Shown piece by piece: positions 1-6,124 of a stretch of 30,220 nucleotides of DNA. Position numbers and translations under genes: made by a program. This stretch comes from Bacteroidales bacterium (GTDB taxonomy: Bacteria; Bacteroidota; Bacteroidia; Bacteroidales; UBA932). Location: the NCBI GenBank assembly GCA_017615445.1, contig JAGAAD010000079.1:1-30220 (forward strand). The letters are read 5' to 3'. The notes beneath the pieces are model-generated. The model made no database searches and had not been told where the DNA came from. It saw nothing but the letters and a program-made list of their open reading frames with translations. How positions within the stretch are numbered: position 1 is the stretch's first letter; the number at the start of each line of letters is the position of its first letter.

Positions 1-69
1 AAATCCGGGACACCTCGCGCACTTAGACGGCACCGCCGCCTCGCATAACGCGGCTCAGCGGCTACAGTT

Positions 70-109
70 CGGGCATTGCGGAGAGCTTTGGGGGCTCTCC
101 TCATGCCCG
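70..109. repeat. Two-tier hairpin palindrome in the non-coding left edge
   Basis: Positions 70-76 (CGGGCAT) pair with 103-109 (ATGCCCG), and inside them 80-86 (GGAGAGC) pairs with 94-100 (GCTCTCC), giving a long imperfect hairpin with small bulges. No T-tract follows on either strand, so it is not an obvious terminator. The ATGCCC/GGGCAT stem recurs at 3483-3503, suggesting a dispersed palindromic repeat. Bases 1-207 otherwise show no credible coding sequence. Confidence 0.55.
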
Positions 110-131
110 ACTGTTGCCGGAATAGCCCGTA

Positions 132-166
132 TAAAAACAAAAAAACCATCGCAGGTATTGCGACGG
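132..166 (-). terminator. Rho-independent terminator downstream of higBA
   Basis: Read on the minus strand, the stem CCGTCGCA/TGCGATGG (one G-T pair) with loop ATACC is followed by seven T, then G and five T. It lies about 40 bases past the higA stop, so it fits the end of the higB-higA transcript. The same 35 bases occur perfectly, in the opposite orientation, at 3200-3234. Confidence 0.7.
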
Positions 167-207
167 TCTTTATTGTGGGGTGGCGATCAGCGAGAATGGA
201 TGTATGT

Positions 208-669
208 TTATTCTATCTTCCAACCGAAACGCTCCGCCAAAGAGACCAATAATTCTCTGTCTTTCGCTGGGATTCTGATCTTTACCCGCATCGTATCAGC
301 ATCAATCGTATCTGGTTCCGCTAACGATGCGGCAGGCATTTCATGCATTGAATATCCGGAAACCAAAAGCGATGGATTAACCTTTTTCCTTTTGACATCC
401 GTGTTGTATTCATCCTGCAGCCGCAGCCACATCTCCGCAGGAATGCCTTTAAGTCCTACTTCAAGCTTCGCCGCAACCGCGGGCGTGATGTTCCTGACCC
501 CGTGAATCAGCGCGCTTATATGGGTTGCTTGGACGCCAATAATCTTCGCAAACTCTTTCTGACTGATTCCTCTCGCCTTCAGCTCTTCCCCCAATATACT
601 TCCCGGATGCACTGGCTCGAAAGGGGAAAGATCATTAATGATCGTCCATTTCTCATTTTTTGTTTCCAT
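208..669 (-). CDS. higA: HigA-family antitoxin, XRE-type helix-turn-helix
   Basis: This 153-residue protein is the antitoxin and autorepressor of a type II toxin-antitoxin pair. The sequence shows the HPGSILGEEL stretch typical of HigA at about residues 21-30, then an XRE helix-turn-helix at about 34-75 (GISQKEFAKIIGVQATHISA). The roughly 60-residue C-terminal tail is longer than in minimal HigA proteins. The start overlaps the end of the toxin gene by 17 bases, so the two are probably translationally coupled. Toxin-before-antitoxin order is characteristic of higBA. In this family the antitoxin binds HigB and represses the shared promoter. DNA here is visibly richer in A and T than the downstream genes, which suggests horizontal acquisition. 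Family assignment is firm; activity in this strain is inference. Confidence 0.88.
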   Translation of the reverse strand: METKNEKWTIINDLSPFEPVHPGSILGEELKARGISQKEFAKIIGVQATHISALIHGVRNITPAVAAKLEVGLKGIPAEMWLRLQDEYNTDVKRKKVNPSLLVSGYSMHEMPAASLAEPDTIDADTMRVKIRIPAKDRELLVSLAERFGWKIE

Positions 670-973
670 AATGTGTGTCGTCTATCTCAATTACTTGTAT
701 TTGCAACTCGTTGTTTATCTCCTTGAAGATCAATCTGTGAACATATCGGTTTGACAACCTAACTGATGAATAACCAGACCACTCATGCTTCAATTGCTCA
801 TAATGAAGAAAGGAGTACTCTTTTAATACGCTGATGTTTGCCGCTGATTTCATAATCTTAATTGCTCTTACAAAGCCGGACAATAGTTCCGGTGTCCTCT
901 CAACAGATTTGTATTCGCGGCTTTTGCCAGTTTCGTACAAGTTCGTCAGTTCTTCATTCATCAGGACAATCAT
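653..973 (-). CDS. higB: HigB/RelE-superfamily mRNA interferase toxin
   Basis: This 106-residue basic protein resembles the HigB branch of RelE-superfamily toxins. It has LYETGKSREYKSV near the N-terminus, a central basic region and a C-terminal IEIDDTHYGNK tail, as in proteins annotated as plasmid-maintenance killer toxins. Relatives cut mRNA at the ribosome. It is the first gene of a two-gene unit and overlaps higA by 17 bases. Two in-frame ATG codons are possible, at 973 and 961. I kept 973 because it lies about 20 bases from a good -7 element; a start at 961 (MNEELTNLY) is also plausible. The length is normal and the frame is intact, so the toxin is probably functional. Confidence 0.85.
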   Translation of the reverse strand: MIVLMNEELTNLYETGKSREYKSVERTPELLSGFVRAIKIMKSAANISVLKEYSFLHYEQLKHEWSGYSSVRLSNRYVHRLIFKEINNELQIQVIEIDDTHYGNKK

Positions 974-992
974 AACGCCTCAATTCTTTCTG

Positions 993-1031
993 CAAATATA
1001 CAAATAATCATCGGTTTATAATAACTATTAT
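993..1031 (-). promoter_or_regulatory. higBA promoter with upstream dyad (candidate HigA operator)
   Basis: On the minus strand TATATTTG (1000-993) matches the Bacteroidota -7 consensus TAnnTTTG and lies 20 bases before the higB ATG. Just upstream, 1018-1031 is a perfect inverted repeat, ATAATA-AC-TATTAT, overlapping the expected -33 zone. A dyad there fits autorepression by the HigA/HigB complex. That it is the operator is inference. Confidence 0.55.
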
Positions 1032-1139
1032 GATAATTTTAGCGAAGAATATTGGAGATCATCGACAGCATTTGCGCCATCATTAGCACGCATTGGCACG
1101 CCAGGGCGTGGACCTCCTTCAAAAGAGAAAAAATACTAT

Positions 1140-1147
1140 TAACTTTG
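1140..1147 (+). promoter_or_regulatory. -7 promoter element of miaA, implying a near-leaderless mRNA
   Basis: TAACTTTG matches TAnnTTTG and lies only five bases before the ATG at 1153. Transcription would begin at or within a few bases of that codon, giving a leaderless or nearly leaderless message. This supports 1153 over the upstream in-frame ATG at 1093, which would precede the promoter. Confidence 0.6.
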
Positions 1148-1152
1148 CGCCT

Positions 1153-2124
1153 ATGAGACCCGAAATCGCAGAACTGCCGAAGCCGGAGGTGATAGACATC
1201 GCCGCGCTGGCGAAGGCGTATGCGAGCGGGGAGGTCGACCTCATCTGCGTGCTCGGACCTACGGCCTCCGGAAAGACAAAGTACGCCGTCCGCCTTGCCC
1301 ATGATCTGTTGGTGGTTAGCAGTTCGTTGAATCGAAGAGAAGTAACTGGCGCTCATCAGAGCGCCGGCCGGGCCGGGTATTTTGGCGAAGACAAAATACG
1401 GAAAGGCGAAAAGGCCGCAGGGGGTGTCGGGGGATGCGTCATCCCCCGTATGGAGGCCGAGATTATATCTGCCGATTCTCGGCAGATATATCGAGGTATG
1501 GACATCGGCACGGGCAAGGATTTGAAGGAATACGGCGACGTGCCGTACCACCTGATCGACATCGTGCCGGCGGGGGAGAAGTACAACGTCTACCGCTTTC
1601 AGCAGGACTTCCTCGCGGCCTACCAGGACATCCGCTCGCGCGGCAAAGTCCCAATCCTCTGCGGCGGCACCGGGCTCTACATCACGGCCGTCACCTGTGC
1701 GTATGACTGGAGCGCGAGCGTGCCGCTGAGCGAAGCGAAGGGGGCGGGGGCCCATGCGGCCGATGTGGCCAGCGGAGCAAACGGGACCGCGCTGGAGGGG
1801 CTGCCCCAGCGAACATTTTTCATCGGGACCCTCGTCACGCGCGAGGAGCGCAACGCCCGAATCGACCGTAGGCTGGACGAGCGTCTGGCCGAAGGCATGG
1901 TCGACGAAATCCGCGGGCTGCTCGAAAGCGGCGTGCCGGCCGAACGGCTGCTCTCCTACGGCCTCGAGTATCGCTACGTCACACTCTATCTCCAGGGCGA
2001 GCTGACCTACGACCAGATGCGCCAGAAGCTCGCGATCGAGATCCACCGGTTCGCAAAGCGCCAGATGACCTGGTGCCGCGGAATGGAGCGGGCGGGCATA
2101 AAGATTCATTGGACAAACGTATAA
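1153..2124 (+). CDS. miaA: tRNA dimethylallyltransferase MiaA carrying an in-frame insertion
   Basis: MiaA transfers a dimethylallyl group from DMAPP to the N6 of A37 in tRNAs reading codons that begin with U. The 323-residue product has the Walker A motif GPTASGKT (35-42), ISADSRQIYRGMDIGTGK (about 105-122), GGTGLY, and the C-terminal block ending FAKRQMTWCRGMER. Two oddities are visible. Residues 53-99, between the Walker A helix and the ADSRQ strand, are an extra 47-residue Gly/Arg/Lys-rich segment encoded by hairpin-rich DNA. The segment after GGTGLY is also short: the usual region with a KRAIRAIEI-like helix seems absent or replaced by an Ala/Gly-rich stretch (about 180-215). The reading frame is open throughout. 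ispF starts three bases after the stop. Whether the enzyme is active is open. Confidence 0.88.
   Translation: MRPEIAELPKPEVIDIAALAKAYASGEVDLICVLGPTASGKTKYAVRLAHDLLVVSSSLNRREVTGAHQSAGRAGYFGEDKIRKGEKAAGGVGGCVIPRMEAEIISADSRQIYRGMDIGTGKDLKEYGDVPYHLIDIVPAGEKYNVYRFQQDFLAAYQDIRSRGKVPILCGGTGLYITAVTCAYDWSASVPLSEAKGAGAHAADVASGANGTALEGLPQRTFFIGTLVTREERNARIDRRLDERLAEGMVDEIRGLLESGVPAERLLSYGLEYRYVTLYLQGELTYDQMRQKLAIEIHRFAKRQMTWCRGMERAGIKIHWTNV
1309..1449 (+). repeat. In-frame palindromic repeat insertion inside miaA
   Basis: This 141-base (47-codon) segment interrupts MiaA where the family normally runs directly from the Walker A helix to the ADSRQ strand. It has three strong hairpins: GGCGCTC-ATCA-GAGCGCC (1348-1365), GTATTTT/AAAATAC (1377-1399) and CGGGGGATG-CGT-CATCCCCCG (1428-1448). 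The length is a multiple of three and there is no stop in the miaA frame. The first hairpin shares loop ATCA and a related stem with 2769-2784. The GCAGGGGGT run beside the last hairpin recurs in reverse complement near 3057-3072. It resembles, by analogy only, protein-coding palindromic elements known in Rickettsia. Confidence 0.7.
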
Positions 2125-2127
2125 GAT

Positions 2128-2610
2128 ATGGAATACAGAATCGGACAAGGTTACGACGTACACCAGATTCGCGAGGGGCTGCCGATGTGGCTCGGGGGCA
2201 TTCAGATCCCGTCCACGGCGGGCTTCGTCGCACATTCGGACGGCGACGTCGCTATCCACGCGCTTTGCGACGCACTGCTCGGCGCGCTGGCGCTCGGGGA
2301 CATCGGGCATCTTTTCCCGGACACGTCGGACGAATGGAAGGGGGTTGATTCGAAGCTGCTGCTTGCGAAGGTCATGGAGCGCGTGCGCTCGCTTGGCTGG
2401 CAGGTGGGCAATGCGGACATCACCATCGCCCTGCAGGCCCCGAAGCTCGCGCCCCATATCGCCGCGATGCGTTCGACGCTTGCCGACATACTCGGAGTCG
2501 AGGCGGACCGCGTCAGCGTGAAGGCCACGACCACCGAGCACCTCGGCTTCGTCGGCCGCGGCGAAGGCTGCGAAGTGTGGGCCGTCGTGCTGATTTGCAG
2601 AAGTTTGTAA
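2128..2610 (+). CDS. ispF: 2-C-methyl-D-erythritol 2,4-cyclodiphosphate synthase
   Basis: IspF converts CDP-methylerythritol 2-phosphate to methylerythritol cyclodiphosphate with release of CMP, in the MEP route to IPP and DMAPP. The 160-residue length is normal. The zinc ligands appear as D10 and H12 (GYDVH) and H44 (DVAIH); HSDGDV lies at 36-41, GDIGHLFPDT at 58-66, and the nucleotide-binding TTTEHLGFVGRGEG block is near the C-terminus. It starts three bases after the miaA stop, so the two are an operon. The pairing makes biochemical sense because the pathway containing IspF supplies the DMAPP that MiaA uses. The first residue is fixed by the MEYRIGQGYDVH opening. Confidence 0.95.
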   Translation: MEYRIGQGYDVHQIREGLPMWLGGIQIPSTAGFVAHSDGDVAIHALCDALLGALALGDIGHLFPDTSDEWKGVDSKLLLAKVMERVRSLGWQVGNADITIALQAPKLAPHIAAMRSTLADILGVEADRVSVKATTTEHLGFVGRGEGCEVWAVVLICRSL

Positions 2611-2617
2611 AAATTAT

Positions 2618-2648
2618 TTTGCAAATTCCGCAAAGAATTATACCTTTG
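2618..2648 (+). promoter_or_regulatory. Canonical Bacteroidota promoter for the tRNA-Gln gene
   Basis: TTTG at 2618-2621, a 19-base spacer and TACCTTTG at 2641-2648 match the Bacteroidota sigma-ABfr-type consensus. It begins eight bases after the ispF stop and would start transcription about 20-25 bases before the tRNA. Confidence 0.75.
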
Positions 2649-2679
2649 CAATCCCTTTCGGGGAATTGACATAAATCAT

Positions 2680-2750
2680 TGAGATATGGTGTAATGGTAG
2701 CACTACAGATTCTGGCTCTGTCAGTGAGGGTTCGAGTCCTTCTATCTCAA
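2680..2750 (+). tRNA. tRNA-Gln (anticodon CTG)
   Basis: A full cloverleaf can be drawn: acceptor TGAGATA (2680-2686) with TATCTCA (2743-2749), a D arm, anticodon stem ACAGA/TCTGT with loop TTCTGGC (anticodon CTG at 2712-2714), and T arm GAGGG/CCTTC with loop TTCGAGT. The discriminator is A2750. The 3' CCA is not encoded. It reads CAG glutamine codons and so is not a MiaA substrate despite its position beside miaA. Confidence 0.93.
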
Positions 2751-2764
2751 CAAATCTGGCATTA

Positions 2765-2900
2765 GCGGGGCGCCATCAGGCGCCGCACCGGAACGTCAGC
2801 GAGACTTTCGGAGAAAGTTGAAGCAGTGAAGGTGCCGACCGGAGTGAAAGCGAAGGTCGCATACCCCTAGAGGGGTCGGCCGAAGGCCGGGGGTGAAATA
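2765..2900. repeat. Cluster of five small hairpins between the two tRNAs
   Basis: Consecutive stem-loops are visible: GGCGCC-ATCA-GGCGCC (2769-2784), ACTTTC-GGA-GAAAGT (about 2804-2819), CGACC...GGTCG (about 2836-2859), ACCCC-TAGA-GGGGT (about 2862-2875) and CGGCC-GAA-GGCCG (about 2877-2889). There is no open frame. The first loop matches the hairpin within miaA. It may be a structured tRNA spacer transcript or a composite of dispersed palindromes. Confidence 0.55.
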
Positions 2901-2904
2901 GCGC

Positions 2905-2943
2905 GAGCTACCCCGGCATTTTGAAAAAATGGCGGGGTAGCTC
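2905..2943. repeat. Inverted repeat of the tRNA-Met 5' end
   Basis: GAGCTACCCCG (2905-2915) is a perfect reverse complement of CGGGGTAGCTC (2933-2943), which is the acceptor and D-stem start of the tRNA. The loop is 17 bases. In the precursor RNA this stem would compete with the tRNA cloverleaf. Confidence 0.75.
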
Positions 2944-3004
2944 AGCTGGTTAGAGCGTCGGATTCATAATCCGGAGGTCGTGGGATCGTGACCCACTCCC
3001 GCTA
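2931..3004 (+). tRNA. tRNA-Met (anticodon CAT)
   Basis: The cloverleaf has acceptor GGCGGGG (2931-2937) pairing with TCCCGCT (2997-3003) with a G-U pair at each end, D stem GCTC/GAGC, anticodon stem TCGGA/TCCGG with loop TTCATAA (anticodon CAT), and T stem GTGGG/CCCAC. The T loop is ATCGTGA: the usual T54 and A58 are exchanged to A54 and T58. No CCA is encoded. CAT could also belong to an Ile2 tRNA modified by TilS. The acceptor and D stem favour elongator Met, but I cannot exclude Ile2. Confidence 0.88.
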
Positions 3005-3199
3005 CTCGCTCTACGAGCTCGTAGCGTCCAGAATCTTCGATTCACTGTGGGGCGTACCCCCCAGACCCCCTGCGTCGCTTCGCTCCAGAAGCGTTTTCAA
3101 CATACAGTAAAAGGGCAAATACAACGCCCCTTACGAACGATACAACATACGTCTTGATTGGCTACGACCAATCGCACAGACAAACTCTATATATACGCT
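3005..3199. other. Gene-free stretch after the tRNAs with small palindromes
   Basis: No credible gene is visible. It holds a perfect 14-base palindrome CTACGAGCTCGTAG (3011-3024), a GC-rich patch at about 3047-3085 that in reverse complement resembles part of the miaA insertion (GCAGGGGGT then a G-run), and the hairpin GATTGG...CCAATC (3156-3173). A 10-base match to the miaA insertion (CTTCGATTCA, reverse complement) lies at 3035-3044. Confidence 0.5.
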
Positions 3200-3234
3200 C
3201 CGTCGCAATACCTGCGATGGTTTTTTTGTTTTTA
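3200..3234 (+). terminator. Rho-independent terminator, inverted twin of 132-166
   Basis: CCGTCGCA-ATACC-TGCGATGG followed by TTTTTTTG and TTTTT forms a terminator on the plus strand. It is the first strong terminator after the tRNA genes and probably ends that transcript. All 35 bases match the reverse complement of 132-166. Confidence 0.7.
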
Positions 3235-3271
3235 CGCGCTTCCCCTGTTGTTTCCCCTTCCTCGAATCCTA

Positions 3272-3463
3272 TTCCGCCAAACAGCGCCATGGGTGATTGG
3301 CGTTGATGTGCCACACAGATATCTGTATCGCATGTTGCTGCCCACGCAATGTGGCGCTAGGGCCGAAATCGAGGGTAGTGCCACGGGGGAAAGTTCCGAG
3401 TGTGCCCCACGGACACTTTTGGGAGGGGATAACGAAAGGAGTCCGTGGCGCTGTTTGGCGGAA
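3272..3463. repeat. Long-range inverted repeat with nested hairpin
   Basis: The 18 bases at 3272-3289 (TTCCGCCAAACAGCGCCA) are a perfect reverse complement of 3446-3463. Within this span CCACGGAC (3407-3414) pairs with GTCCGTGG (3441-3448), so the two pairings partly exclude one another. No protein with recognisable features is encoded. The region could be a structured RNA or a degenerate palindromic element. Confidence 0.55.
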
Positions 3464-3482
3464 ATGACCGAAATCGCAAAAG

Positions 3483-3643
3483 ATGCCCGATCGGGTTGGG
3501 CATGACACGCAATGCGGCGGGGAATGACCCCAAAAACCCGCCAAACGACCCAAAAAAGAACCGATCGGCGAGAAATCACCCCAAAACTCGCCGAAAAGCA
3601 CAAAAACAAGCAATCCGGCGAGAAAACGGGCGAAATCTCGCCG
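3483..3643. repeat. Array of four hairpins downstream of pncB
   Basis: Successive stems are ATGCCC/GGGCAT (3483-3503), GGCGGG/CCCGCC (3516-3542), CGGCGAG/CTCGCCG (3566-3593) and CGGCGAG/CTCGCCG again (3616-3643). The last two have identical 7-base stems, equal 14-base loops of different sequence, and a 50-base period. Lying 32 bases past the pncB stop on the minus strand, they may help end the metK-pncB transcript or protect its 3' end, although no long T-tract follows. They are not a CRISPR: the repeated unit is only a stem. Confidence 0.6.
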
Positions 3644-3674
3644 AAACAAATCCCACCTTCCGCGGGGAGAATAA

Positions 3675-4868
3675 CTACCCCAGCAGACTAACCAGGTATT
3701 TGCACTTATCGGGATTTCCCAAAGTTTTGGTCAGGTCGCAGGAGAGCTTGACGCAGTCGTGCCAGACGCGCTTTTCGGTGATGCGGCCCTTGGTGAGCTT
3801 GACGACTATGTTCATCGGCGAGCAACCGGTGACGTCGCAGGTCAGGAAGGTGCCCACTCCGTAGGAGTCCATAACGCGGCCGGCGCAGTACTGGTGGATA
3901 GCGATGGCGCGGTCTATATTAAGGCCGTTCGAGAATACGACCTGCTTGGTGGCGGGGTCGATGCCGAGCTCCTTATATTTCGCGATGATCTTCTCCACCT
4001 GCTCCTCTTCATTGCCGCTGTCCACGCGGAGGCCCTTGTACATCATGGCCATGCGCTTCGAGAGATTGCTGAAAAAGACTTTGTCGCCGAAGCAGTCGTA
4101 GAGATAGATTCCGTTGTCGCCGTCGAACACGTCGCTGAACTTCTTCATCACGGCGTAGTTGCACTCGAACACTCCGCTGACGTTCTCCTCGAAGGAAATG
4201 AGCTGGTGCGACATAGTGCCTAGAGGCAGGCAGCCGTACTTCATTGCGAGCCAGACATTGCTGGTGCCGGTGAACTTGCCGGGCCAGGGCTTGCTCTCGT
4301 AGACTTCCTTCATCACGCGGATCACCATCTCCTGGTGGTCGAAGCTCAGGCGACGGCGTGTGCCCATATCGCCTAAAATCAGCCCGCCGGCGAAAATCTG
4401 CGAAGCCTTCTCGCGGGCGCGGGACTCTTCAAGCGCGGCGTCATACCTTTCGATGTCCCCGCGAAGGATGTGCATAAGCTCGCTGATGCACGAAAGCAGA
4501 GGCATCTCCCACATAATGGCGGAGAACCACTTGCCGCGGACCAGGATTGAAAGATGTCCATCGGCGTCCTGCGAGATCGACACCTCGGCGGGATTGAACC
4601 TGTATCCCCTCAAGAACGTGAAATACCACAAAGGCAGGTAGACGCACTTCTCGGTCATGAACGCGATCTCCTCGTCCGTGATCACCACATCCTTCATATA
4701 ATTGACCTGCTCCTGAAGCAATTCTGCGAAGCCGGCAGGATAAACGGTCTTGTTCCTGTCTATAAAGGAATATTCGACCTCCGCGCGCGGGTACGTCTTA
4801 AGGACATAGTACTGGCAGGTGAAGGTGTACAGGTCGTTGTCTGTGAAATGGGAAATCAGCGGTTTCAT
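3675..4868 (-). CDS. pncB: Nicotinate phosphoribosyltransferase
   Basis: PncB makes nicotinate mononucleotide from nicotinate and PRPP, with ATP, in NAD salvage. The 397-residue protein opens with the family signature [20 protein letters not shown] (about 8-27). It has GTMSH at 217-221, where H221 lies at the position of the phosphorylated histidine of known PncB enzymes, and the phosphate-binding region SYGVGTFLT near the C-terminus. Length matches bacterial PncB. The start overlaps the metK stop as ATGA (4865-4868), implying translational coupling and expression under the metK leader. This places NAD salvage under the same SAM-sensing riboswitch as metK, which is inferred from the overlap. 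Confidence 0.95.
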   Translation of the reverse strand: MKPLISHFTDNDLYTFTCQYYVLKTYPRAEVEYSFIDRNKTVYPAGFAELLQEQVNYMKDVVITDEEIAFMTEKCVYLPLWYFTFLRGYRFNPAEVSISQDADGHLSILVRGKWFSAIMWEMPLLSCISELMHILRGDIERYDAALEESRAREKASQIFAGGLILGDMGTRRRLSFDHQEMVIRVMKEVYESKPWPGKFTGTSNVWLAMKYGCLPLGTMSHQLISFEENVSGVFECNYAVMKKFSDVFDGDNGIYLYDCFGDKVFFSNLSKRMAMMYKGLRVDSGNEEEQVEKIIAKYKELGIDPATKQVVFSNGLNIDRAIAIHQYCAGRVMDSYGVGTFLTCDVTGCSPMNIVVKLTKGRITEKRVWHDCVKLSCDLTKTLGNPDKCKYLVSLLG

Positions 4869-6124
4869 AGGCCGAAGGCTTTCTTGACAGCATCCACCAT
4901 ATCGAGTTTCTCCCAGCCGAAGAACTGGATGCCGTCCTTCACGTAGGGTTTGCGGCCCATGTGGCCATAGGCGGCCGTGGGCAGGTAAATCGGGTTCTTG
5001 AGGCCGAAACGCTCGACGATTGCGGCCGGGCGGAGATCGAAGAGCTCACCGATCTTCGACGCGATGTACGCGTCGGTCGCCTCGCCCCTCGCATCCGAGA
5101 TGCCCTCGCATGAAGCGGGATGAACGTGCGCGCTGCCGTACGAGTCCACGAAGATGCTCACGGGCTCGGCGACTCCGATCGCGTAGGCCAGCTGCACGAG
5201 GATTTCGTCCGCCACGCCGGCCGCGACCAGGTTCTTTGCGATATGCCTGGCGGCATAGGCGGCCGAACGGTCCACTTTCGAAGGGTCCTTGCCCGAGAAC
5301 GCGCCACCGCCGTGGGCTCCGCGTCCGCCGTAGGTGTCCACGACTATCTTACGGCCGGTGAGGCCGGTGTCCCCGGCGGGGCCTCCGATCACGAACTTGC
5401 CCGTGGGGTTCACGAGCAGTTTGTAGTCGCCCTTGAACAGAGCGGCTTCGGCCGCCGGCAGGGAGGCGATCAGGCGCGGCAGGACTATAGAGCGCACGTC
5501 GGCTTCGATGCGTGCGTGCATGGCTTCGTCCGTGTCGAACTCGTCGTGCTGCGTACTTAAAACTATCGTGTGCACGCGCAAGGGCTTGTGACGGCCGGAA
5601 AATTCCACGGTGAACTGGCATTTCGCGTCCGGGCGGAGGTAGGGCATCGGGCTGGGCGATTCACGGCGGATGTCCGCCAGCACCTGCAGCAGCTTGTGCG
5701 AGAGCGCCGGCGCGATGGGCATGAAGTCCTCAGTGTCTCGGCAGGCGTACCCGAACATCATGCCCTGGTCGCCGGCGCCCTGATCCTCAGGGCTCTCCCG
5801 CACGACTCCGCGGCTGATGTCCGCGCTCTGTTCGTGGATGGCGGAAAGCACGCCGCACGACTCCGCGTCGAAATGATATTCTGATTTGGTGTAACCGATG
5901 CGGCGGATGACGTCGCGCACGGTCTGCTGGATGTCCACATAGGCGTGGTCCGAGCGGACTTCGCCGCCCACCACCACGAGACCGGTGGTGCAGAAGGTCT
6001 CGCAGGCGACTCGCGCCTCCGGGTCCTGCCTTAAGAATTCGTCCAGGATTGCATCCGAGATCTGGTCGGCCACTTTATCCGGGTGGCCTTCGGAGACAGA
6101 CTCCGAGGTAAACAGATAATTCAT
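4865..6124 (-). CDS. metK: S-adenosylmethionine synthetase
   Basis: MetK forms SAM from methionine and ATP in the cytoplasm. The 419-residue protein has [19 protein letters not shown] at the N-terminus (GHPDK 13-17), [12 protein letters not shown], and the [22 protein letters not shown] phosphate-binding block. An upstream in-frame ATG would extend it by 55 residues. I chose 6124 because that extension would be translated from the promoter and riboswitch, and family members start MxYLFTSES. The start codon abuts the riboswitch 3' strand (GCTAAAAAG then ATG). pncB follows with a 4-base overlap. All key motifs are present and nothing suggests degeneration. Confidence 0.97.
   Translation of the reverse strand: MNYLFTSESVSEGHPDKVADQISDAILDEFLRQDPEARVACETFCTTGLVVVGGEVRSDHAYVDIQQTVRDVIRRIGYTKSEYHFDAESCGVLSAIHEQSADISRGVVRESPEDQGAGDQGMMFGYACRDTEDFMPIAPALSHKLLQVLADIRRESPSPMPYLRPDAKCQFTVEFSGRHKPLRVHTIVLSTQHDEFDTDEAMHARIEADVRSIVLPRLIASLPAAEAALFKGDYKLLVNPTGKFVIGGPAGDTGLTGRKIVVDTYGGRGAHGGGAFSGKDPSKVDRSAAYAARHIAKNLVAAGVADEILVQLAYAIGVAEPVSIFVDSYGSAHVHPASCEGISDARGEATDAYIASKIGELFDLRPAAIVERFGLKNPIYLPTAAYGHMGRKPYVKDGIQFFGWEKLDMVDAVKKAFGL

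Noticed and set aside
1093..1152. Upstream in-frame ATG of miaA, adding 20 residues
   Set aside because: The added residues precede the probable -7 promoter box and do not resemble MiaA N-termini.
1039..2541. A 500-codon open frame on the minus strand across miaA and ispF
   Set aside because: It lies opposite two clearly identified genes in GC-rich DNA where long antisense frames arise by codon bias, and its product is low in recognisable motifs.
2680..3234. Integrative element attachment site at the tRNA genes
   Set aside because: No integrase gene and no direct repeat of a tRNA 3' end was seen; the only tRNA-derived repeat is an inverted copy of the 5' end.
3566..3643. Possible CRISPR array (two identical stems with different loops)
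   Set aside because: Only 7-base stems are shared, there are only two units, and no cas genes are nearby.
3158..3864. Short open frames in the gene-free region after the tRNAs
   Set aside because: They run through hairpins and inverted repeats, have no plausible promoter or domain, and overlap one another on both strands.
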